DNA of 64,000 nucleotides from Pleurostoma richardsiae. Its lineage: Eukaryota > Ascomycota > Sordariomycetes > Calosphaeriales > Pleurostomataceae. Positions 52,894-63,316 of the stretch are shown piece by piece. A program made the translations under genes and the position numbers. The stretch is taken from the NCBI GenBank assembly GCA_030052745.1, contig JANBVO010000052.1, positions 1 through 64,000 of the forward strand, written 5' to 3'. Numbering within the stretch: position 1 is the first letter of the stretch; every line of letters begins with the position of its first letter. Under the pieces are notes generated by a model. It searched no databases. It worked only from the letters and a program-made list of their open reading frames with translations, and was not told the origin of the DNA.

Positions 52894-53643
52894 ATGGAGA
52901 CATACTACGGATACGTGGGGTCACGCGTAGATGCGGAGATTCTGTTCGACGCTTGCAGAATCGACCGGCTTCAAAGAGTCCAGCGCAAGTTATCAGAGAA
53001 GCAGCGGCAGTTCATCAGACCCGGGTCCGTGTTCGTTTGGGATGTGCGGGAGGCCGGCATATGGAGGTGGATGGACGGCAAGTCTTGGAGTGTTAGCAAG
53101 GTCTCCGGCGGCTTCCTATACTACCGTGAGATAGAGGGCAACCGTGGCGGTGGTCTCGGCGAACCCAACGGCTATCGGTTTAAGGCAGACTGCCTTATGA
53201 AGAGGTCGTTCGGCATAACCACCTCGACAGGCGAGCATCTGCGTCTAATATCCTACTACTCAGAGACTCACCCGGGACAGCCCAGGCTGCCGCGGCCGAG
53301 CACTGATCCCCTGTTCCGCGACATCAGCACTGCGAAGAGCTTGTGTCCTCAGCCGACCATGAACGATGCACCAGCACCCGTGCCGAGGACAGTGGTCATG
53401 ATCCCCGAACTTGCTTCGGTGCTCGACAGACCTCCCCCCAGCCACGACAATGAAACGTCATCTGACGGCCTGGTGCTGCCTCCTATACACGGATACGGTC
53501 GGGCTGTCTTACCACCTCCCGGAATCGTGTCTCGTGGCACGCCTCGCTCTACACCGCAATATACCCCGCCGCGGCCTTCTTCGCATCTAGTAGTACTGCA
53601 GCCTCGACTTTCAGCCCCCGCAAGCGACGACCGGCTACGATGA
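52894..53643 (+). CDS. WOPR (Gti1/Pac2-type) transcriptional regulator
   Basis: 249 aa from ATG 52894 (METYYGYVGS). The whole WOPR domain is recognisable: first half with LFDACRIDRLQRVQRKLSEKQ, GSVFVWDVREAGIWRWMDGK and SWSVSKVSGGFLYYREIEG; second half with GYRFKADCLMKRSFGITTST and LRLISYYSETHPG. The usual RWTDG reads RWMDG here. A Pro-rich tail follows, much shorter than in Sge1/Ryp1/Wor1-class proteins. The family binds DNA and controls development and effector expression in pathogens. This looks like an extra, shortened paralog of the Pac2-like branch rather than the core copy. Confidence 0.85.
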   Translation: METYYGYVGSRVDAEILFDACRIDRLQRVQRKLSEKQRQFIRPGSVFVWDVREAGIWRWMDGKSWSVSKVSGGFLYYREIEGNRGGGLGEPNGYRFKADCLMKRSFGITTSTGEHLRLISYYSETHPGQPRLPRPSTDPLFRDISTAKSLCPQPTMNDAPAPVPRTVVMIPELASVLDRPPPSHDNETSSDGLVLPPIHGYGRAVLPPPGIVSRGTPRSTPQYTPPRPSSHLVVLQPRLSAPASDDRLR

Positions 53644-55080
53644 GCGCGGAAGACCAACCCGCAGGGACATCTGCCAGCACCGAACCCTCTGTATTCTCAC
53701 AGCCTCGCGGAAACAGCCGCGAGCTCAGTCACAGACCCCACCCGGGAGCTCCCTTCGCGATCGGGTGGCAGCAGTGCTGACAGACTGGTCTCACTAGGCC
53801 AACCGGATCGGGTCAGGCTGGAGGGAAACTGGGAGAAAGTACGGAACACACATCCTTGGTATGAATGACGAGCTGGGTTCACGCTCATCCGGGACATCCA
53901 CAAACCGCAGTCTTTACACTTTAAATATAGCTTATCGCGCCTAAAACATCGTACGGTAATACCAAGTTGTTGTTCTGATCCACACTCGAGGCAAAGCTTG
54001 TACGCGCACGTATAAGTAGAGGCCAACATGACTTCGACACGTCTCGTAGCTCATCGACTGGGTGGCGGGTGTGCGCGGATTACCGTGCGAGCCAATACGT
54101 GTAACGATCCACGTCTATGTAGTGAATTGGAGCCGTAGTAGACTCGAGACTACGTTCCCATAGATCGTGTCAAGACGTAGCGCGTAAGACTTGAACGGGC
54201 TGCAAGCGACGTTACTACCAAGAAAGAACATGCTGATAACGCACTACCGTAGGATCTTCCCGGAGAGCTTACCGGCACCGCCAGCGTCAAACCCTATCCA
54301 GGTTGATGCACCCAATCAGGCGCCAAAGGCGAAGCCTTCCGCCCGAGATTCAGAAACAGTCCAGAATGGACTTGATCTTTGTCCGGCACTAAAGGGCTCG
54401 ACGGCAATGCTCAAGACTGTATGGTTGACTAAGCCGTGCACGGATCAAAAGTGTCCTCCGACACTTGTGGCCCGTGCATCAAAGCCGCGCACGGATCACA
54501 AGTGTCGGAGGACACTTGTGGCCCGTGCATAAAAGCCGTGCACGAATCGTAAGGGGTAGACATCGCTCAATGTCAATCGTCAGGACGACTTCGTGATTCG
54601 AATTCACGTTCCGTCTACGTACAGCATCGTAGATTGTTTTTATCCAGTGTACAAGGGTGGGTGGATGGACTGCTGAAGGGGCCAGGCAGGCATGTCTCGG
54701 CGTGTGATCAGGCGCGCCACGCTGACAGATCCTTTGCTAGGCAGACCGAGTCCTGTCGAGTTTCTCCTGACAGCATTTAGCTTACATACAAGGCACTTCC
54801 AATCGAAGTCCCCTCCCAGTTTTCCATCCCGATCCAGAGGCATCGTGTCTGTGAATCGCGTACTTGGATCACGTGTAAGGACGTAAGGATGCGGCCTCAA
54901 GTCCTATACCAGCCGGAGGCTGCTACCGATGCACATGTGCACAAGCTCTCGGTCATGATCACACAACCTTCTTCACCAATTGTAGGAGTCCAGCACGCTG
55001 CTGCAGTCCGATGCTCGACCGCGCCCATTCCACCGCCAGTGTTTGTAGATCCCATGGATCAGGCATGCTCAACGCTGCAG
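53644..55080. other. 1.4-kb intergenic stretch with palindromic repeats
   Basis: Contains the two tandem palindromes at 54438-54528. Minus-strand frames at 53697-54029 and around 54690-54860 (DTMPLDRDGKLGGDFDW) are open but unsupported. Confidence 0.45.
54438..54528. repeat. 40-bp palindromic repeat, two tandem copies plus a third half
   Basis: Copies at 54438-54477 and 54489-54528 are 51 bp apart with the same AAAGCCG-type lead-in; a third half-copy begins near 54537. Arms match those at 18000 and 39482; the second copy has the complementary loop GGAG where the first has CTCC, as if the centre were inverted. Confidence 0.85.
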
Positions 55081-56821
55081 TTAGAGCAGGGACGGGGCAG
55101 TGCGGATGAGGCTGCCTAGCATGACCACCCCCACAGTTGCGCCGCCAAGCGCTGCGTAGCCCACGCGTTCGGCGATCGCTCTAGCTTTCTTCTTCGGTCT
55201 CTGTTCGTCATCGGTAGAATGAGGGCGACTTGCAGGTGGTAGAGACACCAGGCGCTGATCAGCCGCCTCCAGAGACCTCCGTCCGTCGATTGCAGCAGTC
55301 TGGAAGGCTCCATCTTCTTTACCAGTCGAGCGCGGTGACTGTGCCGAGCGCCACGCGGCATCCGCTCGCACCGTCGACATGTCCGCAGCTTTGCGTTTGG
55401 CAACTGCCGAGGTGCGAACATGCGCCCGGCAGGCAGGAGCACTGGCTTCAGGAGCCACAGGCATATCAGACGGCGACTGATAGCGCTTGGAAGTTTCTTG
55501 GTGCACGGCGGGGCTTTCATCGACCTGCCGAACCTCGGAACAGTCCCGCGCGCCCGTGTTGGCACCCATGACCTCGACCACATGCCTCTCTAAGCTGGAG
55601 AGAGAGCTCTTCGCCGTCACTGTATTGTTTCCGCTCGCCAGGGGAGCGACTGCCGGCAGTGGAGGATGTATACAAGCAGCGCCCGGAGGCCGGCTGTACG
55701 ACGTCATGAGGGGAGCATCGTTGGGTGCGGGAGCCGCAGCAGAGTCCGCATCTAAGTCGTCCTCGACGTCGAGGTCGTCCCGCTCAGCACCCCAGAGAGA
55801 CTGCCCATCACTGTCTGTGGTCTACGTTAACTTGAACCCGAATGAGAAGTTCTAGGTCGCGTACCTTCTGCCAGAGATTCTTCGTCGGACGAGTAGCCGT
55901 CAGACCACACGTCCCGTTGGTCGCCCTCGGAGTCAGAGCTCGTCGCGAACCCCTGAGCCTCCGACAGATTATCACTCTCGGCGTCGCTACCGTCCAGGTC
56001 GCCGTCTTCGGCGTAGCCCCTAAAGCCCTCAGCCTCTGTCCCTTGGCGGAAGACGGGAGACAACGCAAGACGACGCGATCCTCTCGTCGTAGCGGGCAGT
56101 ATGGCGGACCTCGTGGGGGAAGGTGACGTAAGATCGATGACCTCTGGGCGTGACACCTTGGCGCCGACGCCACTCCTGGTGGAGTCGATGGCTGCGACAC
56201 GCGGGTCGTCGCCATCGGAGTCTTCCGTGTCCTCGGGAGAGGAGACTCTTCTCGCAGTGCAGTGGGCAATGCTGACTCTGTCGAGATACTCGATGCGGAC
56301 CCTGACACAGAGTTGGTGAGACGAGGAGGCACCGCGGAAGATGGTGCTGCCGAATCGAACCAAATCTCCGTCACACAGCTGACACGTGGTGTCTTTGTCA
56401 ATACGTCGGCTCTCATCGTTCACGTAGGTACCGAGCAGGGAGCCGATGTCTCTGATGTGTACGGTCTAGACAGGGACAGAGCGTCAGAAGGAGACTATGG
56501 TCAGAGGCGGCAAAGGGCATACCCTTGCGTCAATATCCGCGACGAGTTCGGCATGCCTGCGACTCATGACGGGACTCTTGAACCACGCGTTAGCCTCGCT
56601 GGACAATGCTGTCCTGGTCTCCCTACCGACGGCGACGATGCAGTTGTTTCTTGGAAGATAGATATGACGGTCCGGCTTGACGATGCCCTTTGGCTTTTCG
56701 ACAGACAGGTGGATAAGGATGCCTGCAGCTATCTGTCAGCCGCAAAGCACAACCGACCGACTGCGGGAGGTCTCGGTGCGGGACACAAACCCCCGTCCGG
56801 ATGACCGGTGGTAACAGCCAT
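55081..56821 (-). CDS. Tail-anchored FHA domain protein, four exons
   Basis: Exons 56821-56791, 56722-56523, 56465-55865 and 55814-55081; introns of 68 nt (donor GTTTGT, branch GCTGAC, CTGCAG), 57 nt (AGG|GTATGC...GTCTAG) and 50 nt (GAAG|GTACGC...CCACAG); 521 aa. The joins rebuild a textbook FHA domain (about 25-140): CIVAVGRETRTAL, FKSPVMSRRHAELVADI, VHIRDIGSLLGTYVN and CDGDLVRFGS. A long disordered Ser/Asp-rich middle contains VIDLTSPSP, a SUMO-interaction-like motif. The C-terminus has basic RPKKKARAIAE followed by a single membrane segment (GYAALGGATVGVVMLGSLI). It probably binds phosphothreonine peptides at a membrane; Far10/Vps64/SLMAP-type proteins share this topology but are longer. 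The first exon is the least certain. Confidence 0.75.
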
Positions 56822-57586
56822 GATCTGCAGTCTTCCAGGGCGGAAACAGAGGAGGATGATATCTGGGGTGCGGCGCGGCGACGTGGGGAAGATGAATGGT
56901 TCAGGGTCGGCAGGTGAGGCCGGGCAGGTACGTGAAAGGTAGAATGCGAGCTTTACTGCGACGAAAAAGGCTTAGCAAGAGCCAATAAGATCTGTCGCTC
57001 ACCGAGCAGAGGGTTCGGTCGGGATGGATGACGCGATTGGTTGAGTGCTCGACTACTGGCCTGAATTAACGCTTCGAGCGGCCGGACGTGCTGGTAGTAA
57101 TCAACGCTCGCCAGCGTCCAAGGCATCCATGCAGATGCACTATGCAGTATGCAGCTAGCTCGAATTCGTCTAGTCCGACGCGCTACGAGTGCAGCCAGAG
57201 GCTGCCTACCGTCCTTTTGTCAAACAGACACTGAGACTAGCTCGTCCTTGCCCATCGGTGCGGGTGGCCCTCGAGGAGTTCGCTAGCGTCTCGATTCAGG
57301 CATGTCTCCCTGGTTAGTGGGCAGCTGTCCACCTAATCGGCTCTGGTTCCGAATCAAGGAGTGTGAGTCACAGAGATTGACAGGATGAGGGCGGCCGCCA
57401 CCGCCTTTGCGATCGGCGGGCGGCAGAAGCACCATTCACAGGAGAGGGCCACCGCAAGCTCTATCTTCATTTGCACAAGCGACTGGGAAACCGTGGATGT
57501 TGTTCTCGAAGACACCGAGCCCTTCTTGCGGGCCCGGGCAAGCCGCTAAGCAAGAAAGGAGCCACATAAGCCACATAGCTTCAGAT
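56822..57586. other. Intergenic
   Basis: No supportable gene, repeat or promoter element beyond the leader of the FHA gene. Confidence 0.5.
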
Positions 57587-58106
57587 CTAGTCGAGCTCAT
57601 CCCAGTCATCAGAGACATCCTTCTCACCATGAGCAGCATCACCATGAGCGTCCTCCTCACCAGAGGCATCCCATCTCTCACAGCCATCCTCAGCCTCAGA
57701 GCCATCCTCTTCACCACTGCGAATATGAGAGTGAATAATAGAAGCCATTTGATAAGCCAAACTCTTGAACATGGCATTCCGAAGGGGGTAGAGCTCCACG
57801 CGAAGCATCCAACGCTCCGAAGCAGGCGGTGCGCCCATGGGGTGACAAGCCATCTCAAGAAATGCATGTATGCAATGGTGTAGTCGAGTCTTGATTTCTC
57901 CTGCGCATTTGCCATCAACAGGCGTGATCGTCGTTAAGACACACGTCGCCACGATGTCCAAGTCGGGTCTCATGCTACAGCAGAGAACGGTGACGTCCAG
58001 GACACCTGAGAAAGAAACGGCTGCATCATGATCAGCAGATTTCGCAAAAGCCAGCGTTCTTTTGCGTACTTTGTCCCGGAAGGGGGGGAAATCGGGGTGT
58101 CGCCAT
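57587..58106 (-). CDS. Small protein with acidic tail, two exons
   Basis: Exon 1 58106-58070 (MATPRFPPLPGQ), intron 58069-58006 (CAAA|GTACGC...TTCTCAG, 64 nt, phase 1), exon 2 58005-57587; 151 aa. After the join the protein reads SVLDVTVLCCSMRPDLDIVA, then VLTTITPVDG, a helix RLHHCIHAFLEMACHP, RVELYPLRNAMFKSLAYQM and an acidic tail (SGEEDGSEAEDG). The compact beta-rich core is unrecognised. Confidence 0.6.
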
Positions 58107-58915
58107 TGTGCACGCGGTGCGGGGGGGCGGGTGTGAGACGTAGCTCGTCACGGCGTATATCACTTCTGTCGAGGTGTAGACGAGAGCGCCGGAGGGACGG
58201 CCGTCATTTATAGACCCGACGCTCTGAGGAGGACTCAGGAGCAGCTAACCAGGCCAGCGACGTGGCAGCAGCCGGATCCCAGCGAAGCAAACCCCGCCCT
58301 GGTGCAGGGAATCGTGACTGGCACCTGCCCCACCGGTGTTTTCTCGCGCTTCGCGGGTGAGTCGCGATACGTGGACCGGTCGCATGACTGAAACATCAAC
58401 CAGGCAGCCGTCTGCGCGAAAGCCTCGATTGGCGAGCATTGCGGTTCGCAATCCCCTCAGAGAAAGGGGGGGGGCGGCGAGCGGTGGCGGGCAGAGAGCC
58501 TCCTGGGATTCCTGTCCAATCATTCCGACGCACGGCGAGGATGGATAGCCATCTCGACGGCGAGCCCGGAAAAGGCGAGGCTGGTCGCGGTGTCGAAGAC
58601 GACGCGCTTCTTCCAACCTGTGCGGGCTGCTATCGTTCTGCGGCGGCCGGCAGTCCGCGTCCCCGGGTGGGCAGAATGGTACGTGAGGGTACCAGGTGCG
58701 TGCGCCAGCATCCGTACCCGCTGCGCACCCGCTGCGCCCCCGCCGTTTCGTAGGTACTCTGTGTGTCGAGGAGATGTCGAGATCGCATAAAGCTGCCTCC
58801 CTCCGCACCTACGGTCCAGGTCCCGAACGGTAAGCCCCTCTCGAGCGAACCTTCTGCAGGCTTGATCGTCCTCCCATCTTATCACTCCGCTCCAGACTGT
58901 TGCGAGCGTTTTACC
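58107..58915. other. Divergent intergenic region
   Basis: Between 57587-58106 (minus) and 58916-61177 (plus). Open frames on both strands around 58245-58800 lack domain resemblance or consistent splicing. Confidence 0.45.
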
Positions 58916-61177
58916 ATGTCCGAGCTCGTCCCTTGGCAAGGCATCGGCGGGGCGCCGCGGCCAGTGTCGTCGAAGGCCGTGCAGCTGAGCCTCGCGGCTG
59001 ACCTGAACGACATGGCCGCTGGCTGGACGCAGCAGGAGCTGGATCAACAGCGGCGGATCGTCGTGTTCAAGAGGACGCAGACGGCCGATCAGCTGGCGGT
59101 CTCATTCCGCGCGGCCACCGTGGCCGACCAGCCGCTGAGCGGTATCGTCGTCAGCTGCATCCGGTGGGCTCGCCGGGGCGCGTACTTTGTCACCTCGACA
59201 GACACGATCCATCTTCTTGAGAAGCTGCTACAGAAGACCTTTACGGGGCATGAGAAGCAGCGCATCCGCAGCTCCTTCAAGCCGTCTACCTTGCAGATCG
59301 TCTCCAGAGACGATGCCAAAACGCAAGACTTTTACAAAGTCATCGTGAACTTCAAGACGCCGAAGCCTTTTAGAGCCACGAAGACGACGAAACTCCTCCG
59401 CTGGGAAGACCTGGCTCCCATGCTCCGGAAGATCGTCGGTCTGCACAGCGTCTCCACCTCACCGTCAGTGTCGTCAACGCCGATAACAAACACGATGAAG
59501 GCGGCGAGGCCGCAAAGCAAAAGGAGGGATGCAGGCGGCAGGAACGCGGCCAGCTGCCTCTCGGCGGAGCGCGCCGCCGAAGCGTCTATGGCAAGAAAGC
59601 GCTCGCTCTTCGGCGTGCTGTCGACGCACGGCCATCGGGCACGCGCGCTCCCTGCGGCCGGGCTGCCCAGCCCGCAGACCATGTGCGCTGGCGCGGAGGA
59701 CGTGTCCACGGATCGGCTCGCCATCCCGACTACAGGCCATAACATCTTCGGAGTCGGCCGCGGATACCCATTCCATGAATTCTCCAGGCAGGTGGTATGC
59801 CTATCCGACGTGATCTTTGCCCTGCCCAGCGATAAGGGTCATGTCGACCGGATCCTGGGCTACTACTTTGAGCATGTCGACCCCGTCTACGCCATGATCG
59901 ACAAAGAGAGATTCTACAACGACTTTGAGGATTTCTGGAAGGAGAAAGCCCGCGAGGGCCCGGCGTTTCTCGCCCTCGTCTTCGCCATGCTTGCGCTCGG
60001 GGTGCAATCCGCGATCGGGTGTGCGGCCGAAGACTGGGAAGATGTCGCCACGTTCCACATCTCAGTCAGCAACAAGGCTCTCCAGATGAGCTCTCACGGC
60101 GGCACGTCCTCAGTGAGGGCCGTCCAGGCGATGGTCTTGATCACGGAGTTTCTGATCAATGACGGCCGCATCGAGGCTGCTTGGGATTTTGCAGGAGCGC
60201 TTGTGCCGCAGGCGTACGCCTTGGAGCTGCACAGACACCCAGGGACTGGTGAGTGTGTTGGGCGGGAGGGCGGAACAGGCGGGCGGTCATGTTGACGTGT
60301 TTCCCCAGTCACCCCAGCAGCGAATATTCCCGACAAGCAACAGCGGCTGAGAGCCTGGCGGGCGGTTTATCTGCAGAACACGTTTCTGGCGACGGTGCTT
60401 TCGAGGCCGGCGTCCGCGACTCCAGGAATCGTCGATGACGAGACTGACGTGTGGGATACCGCCTGGGACCCGACAGACACCGCCTACGGCCGCGGCTCCT
60501 ACAAGGTCGCCAAGCTGGCGCGGAAAGCCATTGGCGGCCCACGATATTCCACGGCCAACAGGTCAGAACTCGTGCAAGAGTTCGAGGGCGTCTACCGGAC
60601 TTTCCCCGGCATGTTCTGGCGTCCGGATGTGGGCCATCTGGAAACCTTGGCGAAACATAACCCTCGCGCCGCCCGTCAGACCTGGCTTCTGACGAATGAA
60701 TACTACCACAACCTCATGCTGGTCTATGCCTCAGCAAGCAAGTACGCCGATGCTCTACGCACCTTGGTAGCTGCGCATAATGCTATCAACGCCTTTTTCA
60801 TGCTGCACCGCCTCTCTGGCGCCGGGACAAGAGACAGGTGGGCGTCCAAATACAACGCAGTGGTGGAGGCAGTGCACATTGGCACAGTCATTTGCGAAGT
60901 CCGGGAATCCGGTGGGGAGCTGATGGCTCCGCTCCTGTCAAAGAGCAGGGCAGACGTCGGTAAGCTTCGATTTCGCTGATGGCGCTGAACGGGTAGCCCT
61001 ATGGACAGAGCTGACCTCGGTCCTGCAGAGCACATGCTAGAGATCCTCAAGGCCGAGGACGTGTCTGATCTCGCCGAGTGGGGTAGACACAAGCTGACAG
61101 GTCTCGTGCAGTCCTGGGATTGCGCCCCCAACACGGGCTGGGTTACTGCGCCTGCTCTTGGTGCCGCGGAACGGTGA
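58916..61177 (+). CDS. Transcription factor fusing a MedA-type N-terminal domain with a fungal_trans domain, three exons
   Basis: Exons 58916-60248, 60309-60959 and 61029-61177; introns of 60 nt (ACTG|GTGAGT...CCCCAG) and 69 nt (GTCG|GTAAGC...CTGCAG), both phase 1; 710 aa. Residues 1-180 match the conserved N-terminal domain of MedA/Ren1/Acr1-type proteins (GWTQQELDQQRRIVVFKR, VSCIRWA, DTIHLLEKLLQKTF, DFYKVIVNF). After a basic linker, residues about 285-600 resemble the fungal_trans region normally found behind a Zn2Cys6 cluster (YPFHEFSRQVVCLSDVIFAL, YYFEHVDPVYAMIDKERFY, LVFAMLALGVQSAIG). No Zn2Cys6 cluster is present. Upstream frame to 58763 is excluded because it adds no family sequence. 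A regulator with an unusual domain combination. Confidence 0.8.
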
Positions 61178-61547
61178 TCAAGCCAGACGTGTCAGGGTGA
61201 CGTCGACCAAGCCGGCAGCAGCTTTTCTTTCTGCTCCACATTGGTGCCAATGGGCGACTTGATTGTCTTCAATACACTGCACTCTGTTCTGATTTGATGG
61301 AAAATTCACGGTGTTGCTTCTTGATTCTTGCCGCCGCAGAAATGGTAGTTCATCACTGGAGGCCATGGCCGGTGGACAGGTTTCTAGTTGACGAGGCTCG
61401 GGAGCTCGGCCAGGACATTCACAGAACAGATCGTAATCCAAGACAGATGCCGGGCACCAGCGGTGCGAGGCTGACCCACAGGAGTCCAAACTTGCTTTGT
61501 TCATCCCGACGCTATCCATTTGTTATGGCTGTTTAGGGGCGCCTCTG
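61178..61547. other. Convergent intergenic
   Basis: Between the MedA-like fusion (plus) and the small minus-strand gene; nothing supportable. Confidence 0.5.
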
Positions 61548-61898
61548 CTAGCAAAAGGTCCAGGATGCCCTCAGTGCCATCGATACGCGCAGCCCGAACA
61601 GCTCCTCGGTCTGCTGGTAGCCCCGTGCGTCTGCCAGCTGCCGCGTCCACGTCAGCGCGGCCTCGATCGCCTGCCGGTCCGCCGTGTCCCGAATGTCAAA
61701 AGGAGCAATGCCGCCACCGTCGTTTTCGCCGTTGTAGGCGCTGCGCTCGGGGTCCTCCTCGCGAGACATGGCAGCGACCTCGGAGAACCGCAGTTGGTGT
61801 CGCAGCTCCTGAATGGGGATGTTCGTGCCTTTCCACGGCTCGAGACATAACCGTTTTGGCTGCTCTTTCAGGTCGAGTCTAAGGGACGCCGCTTTCAT
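61548..61898 (-). CDS. Small hypothetical protein
   Basis: 116 aa from ATG 61898 ([13 protein letters not shown]); the longer open frame begins only with GTG. Contains [20 protein letters not shown] and a C-terminal helix ([20 protein letters not shown]). Divergent from the Skp1 paralog. No family recognised. Confidence 0.45.
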   Translation of the reverse strand: MKAASLRLDLKEQPKRLCLEPWKGTNIPIQELRHQLRFSEVAAMSREEDPERSAYNGENDGGGIAPFDIRDTADRQAIEAALTWTRQLADARGYQQTEELFGLRVSMALRASWTFC

Positions 61899-62111
61899 CG
61901 TCGGGGTTCCGGCTCCGGAGTCCGCTTCTACCCATGCCGTGTCTCGACTTGTACTCCTTTCTCTTGCCAGTGCAACAGAAAAGCATTTAAGGCCCACACC
62001 GCCCCTCCACCCCGCTTGACTGCATCACTCTTCCCAATTGGCATTTCTACATCTCTGTACAGACGGTATTTTCATCCCCATAAGACAAGCGTTTATCAGG
62101 CAATAGTCACA

Positions 62112-62663
62112 ATGGCGGCCGAGGCACCCCAGGTCACCCTGCTCAGCAACGACGGGGCTGAGATCGTCGTCGATAAGGTTGTCGCTGAGCGCTCCATGCT
62201 CATCAAGAGCATGATTGAGGCCCTCGGTAGCACAGCAGTCGAGGCGAAGGCAATTCCCATTCCCAATGTAAGATTTCCGAAGCAGTACGTCCGTATGTTG
62301 TGCCAACTTCCCGCACAGGTCAACGAAGCGACGTTGCGCAAAGTCATGGCGTGGTGCGAACACCATCGCAACGACCCGCTGCCGTCTGGCGATGAGGAGG
62401 ACAACAGCAGGAGGGGTACGGATGTTGAAGAGTGGGATCAGAAATTTATGCAGGTCGACCAAGAGATGCTGTTCCAGATTATTCTCGCTTCCAACTACCT
62501 TGAAATCAAGCCTCTCCTCGACATCGGCTGCAAGACCGTCGCCAACATGATCAAGGGCAGGTCCCCAGAGGAGATCCGCAAGACTTTTCAGATCGTGAAT
62601 GACTTCACCCCGAAGGAGGAAGAAGAGGTCCGGCAGGAGAACGCGTGGGCCCAGGGCCACTAG
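62112..62663 (+). CDS. Skp1 paralog (SCF ubiquitin ligase adaptor), two exons
   Basis: ATG 62112 ([10 protein letters not shown]). An intron at 62268-62318 (CCAAT|GTAAGA...GCACAG) is 51 nt and in frame, so unspliced reading inserts 17 residues; splicing restores [21 protein letters not shown]. The spliced protein is 166 aa, normal Skp1 length. The BTB/POZ-like N-terminal part is followed by [20 protein letters not shown] and the F-box-binding end [20 protein letters not shown], finishing in the conserved ENAWAQ. Skp1 links cullin-1 to F-box proteins. Differences such as [20 protein letters not shown] suggest an additional copy beside the core gene elsewhere. Confidence 0.9.
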   Translation: MAAEAPQVTLLSNDGAEIVVDKVVAERSMLIKSMIEALGSTAVEAKAIPIPNVRFPKQYVRMLCQLPAQVNEATLRKVMAWCEHHRNDPLPSGDEEDNSRRGTDVEEWDQKFMQVDQEMLFQIILASNYLEIKPLLDIGCKTVANMIKGRSPEEIRKTFQIVNDFTPKEEEEVRQENAWAQGH

Positions 62664-63316
62664 CACGTCGGACAGGTACTTCCGCCACAATAGACGTCGA
62701 AAGTGAAAGTCCTCCGGGCAGAGGCTGGATAGAGCGAGTCAAGTAGATTCTAGCCTTGTCAAATCTTTCCGAGTCTCTATCTACCATACTGTACGTCCGC
62801 TGCTTCAACATGCTGGACCATGAGCGCGCAACCGACCGCAGGGTCCCGCGGTCAATGTCTCCCAGGAAATGTGCTGGTCTCCCAGAAGCTCGACCTGGCG
62901 CATCGCCGGAGTACAGAGAAGCTGCCCTGTCAGCCAATTTTGGGTCGTACCTGTAGGCAGTGAGACAACCTGTCTCCGCCGGTTATCCGTAGAGCCAGAT
63001 CAGATGGGGCGCAGCACGGGTTCTTGTCGTGGAAAGGGTGTGTGGATGCGGATTTGGTGCATAGTGGTGAGACTGGCCGCGGGCGCTGGAGGCCAATCAT
63101 CCCCGCTGTTGCGCCACACACTCTACCGCCGCAGAGCCAGTACATATGGTTCATGTACCAATGTGTGAACGTCGGCCCTGCGGGCAGCCCCTATGAGTCA
63201 CAACGAGGTGGAATGTTAACGGGCAATCCTGGCCGTCCTTCCTCGATCCTGCGAAAGCCCTCCATCTCCTCCCTCATCCTCAAGTCCAGCACGCAGCCGA
63301 ACAGCGGCGCAGCAAG
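62664..63316. other. Intergenic
   Basis: Nothing supportable between the Skp1 paralog and the terminal gene; several short unrelated frames. Confidence 0.45.

Noticed and set aside
53697-54029. Minus-strand ATG-led frame with CLECG and CKDCG pairs
   Set aside because: Looks like a possible zinc ribbon, but it contains a TATATTTAA-like stretch and degenerates into Ser/Leu-rich sequence; support too thin.
58245-58808. Minus-strand frame upstream of the MedA-like fusion
   Set aside because: No recognisable motif, first ATG poorly placed, and overlapping frames are equally open.
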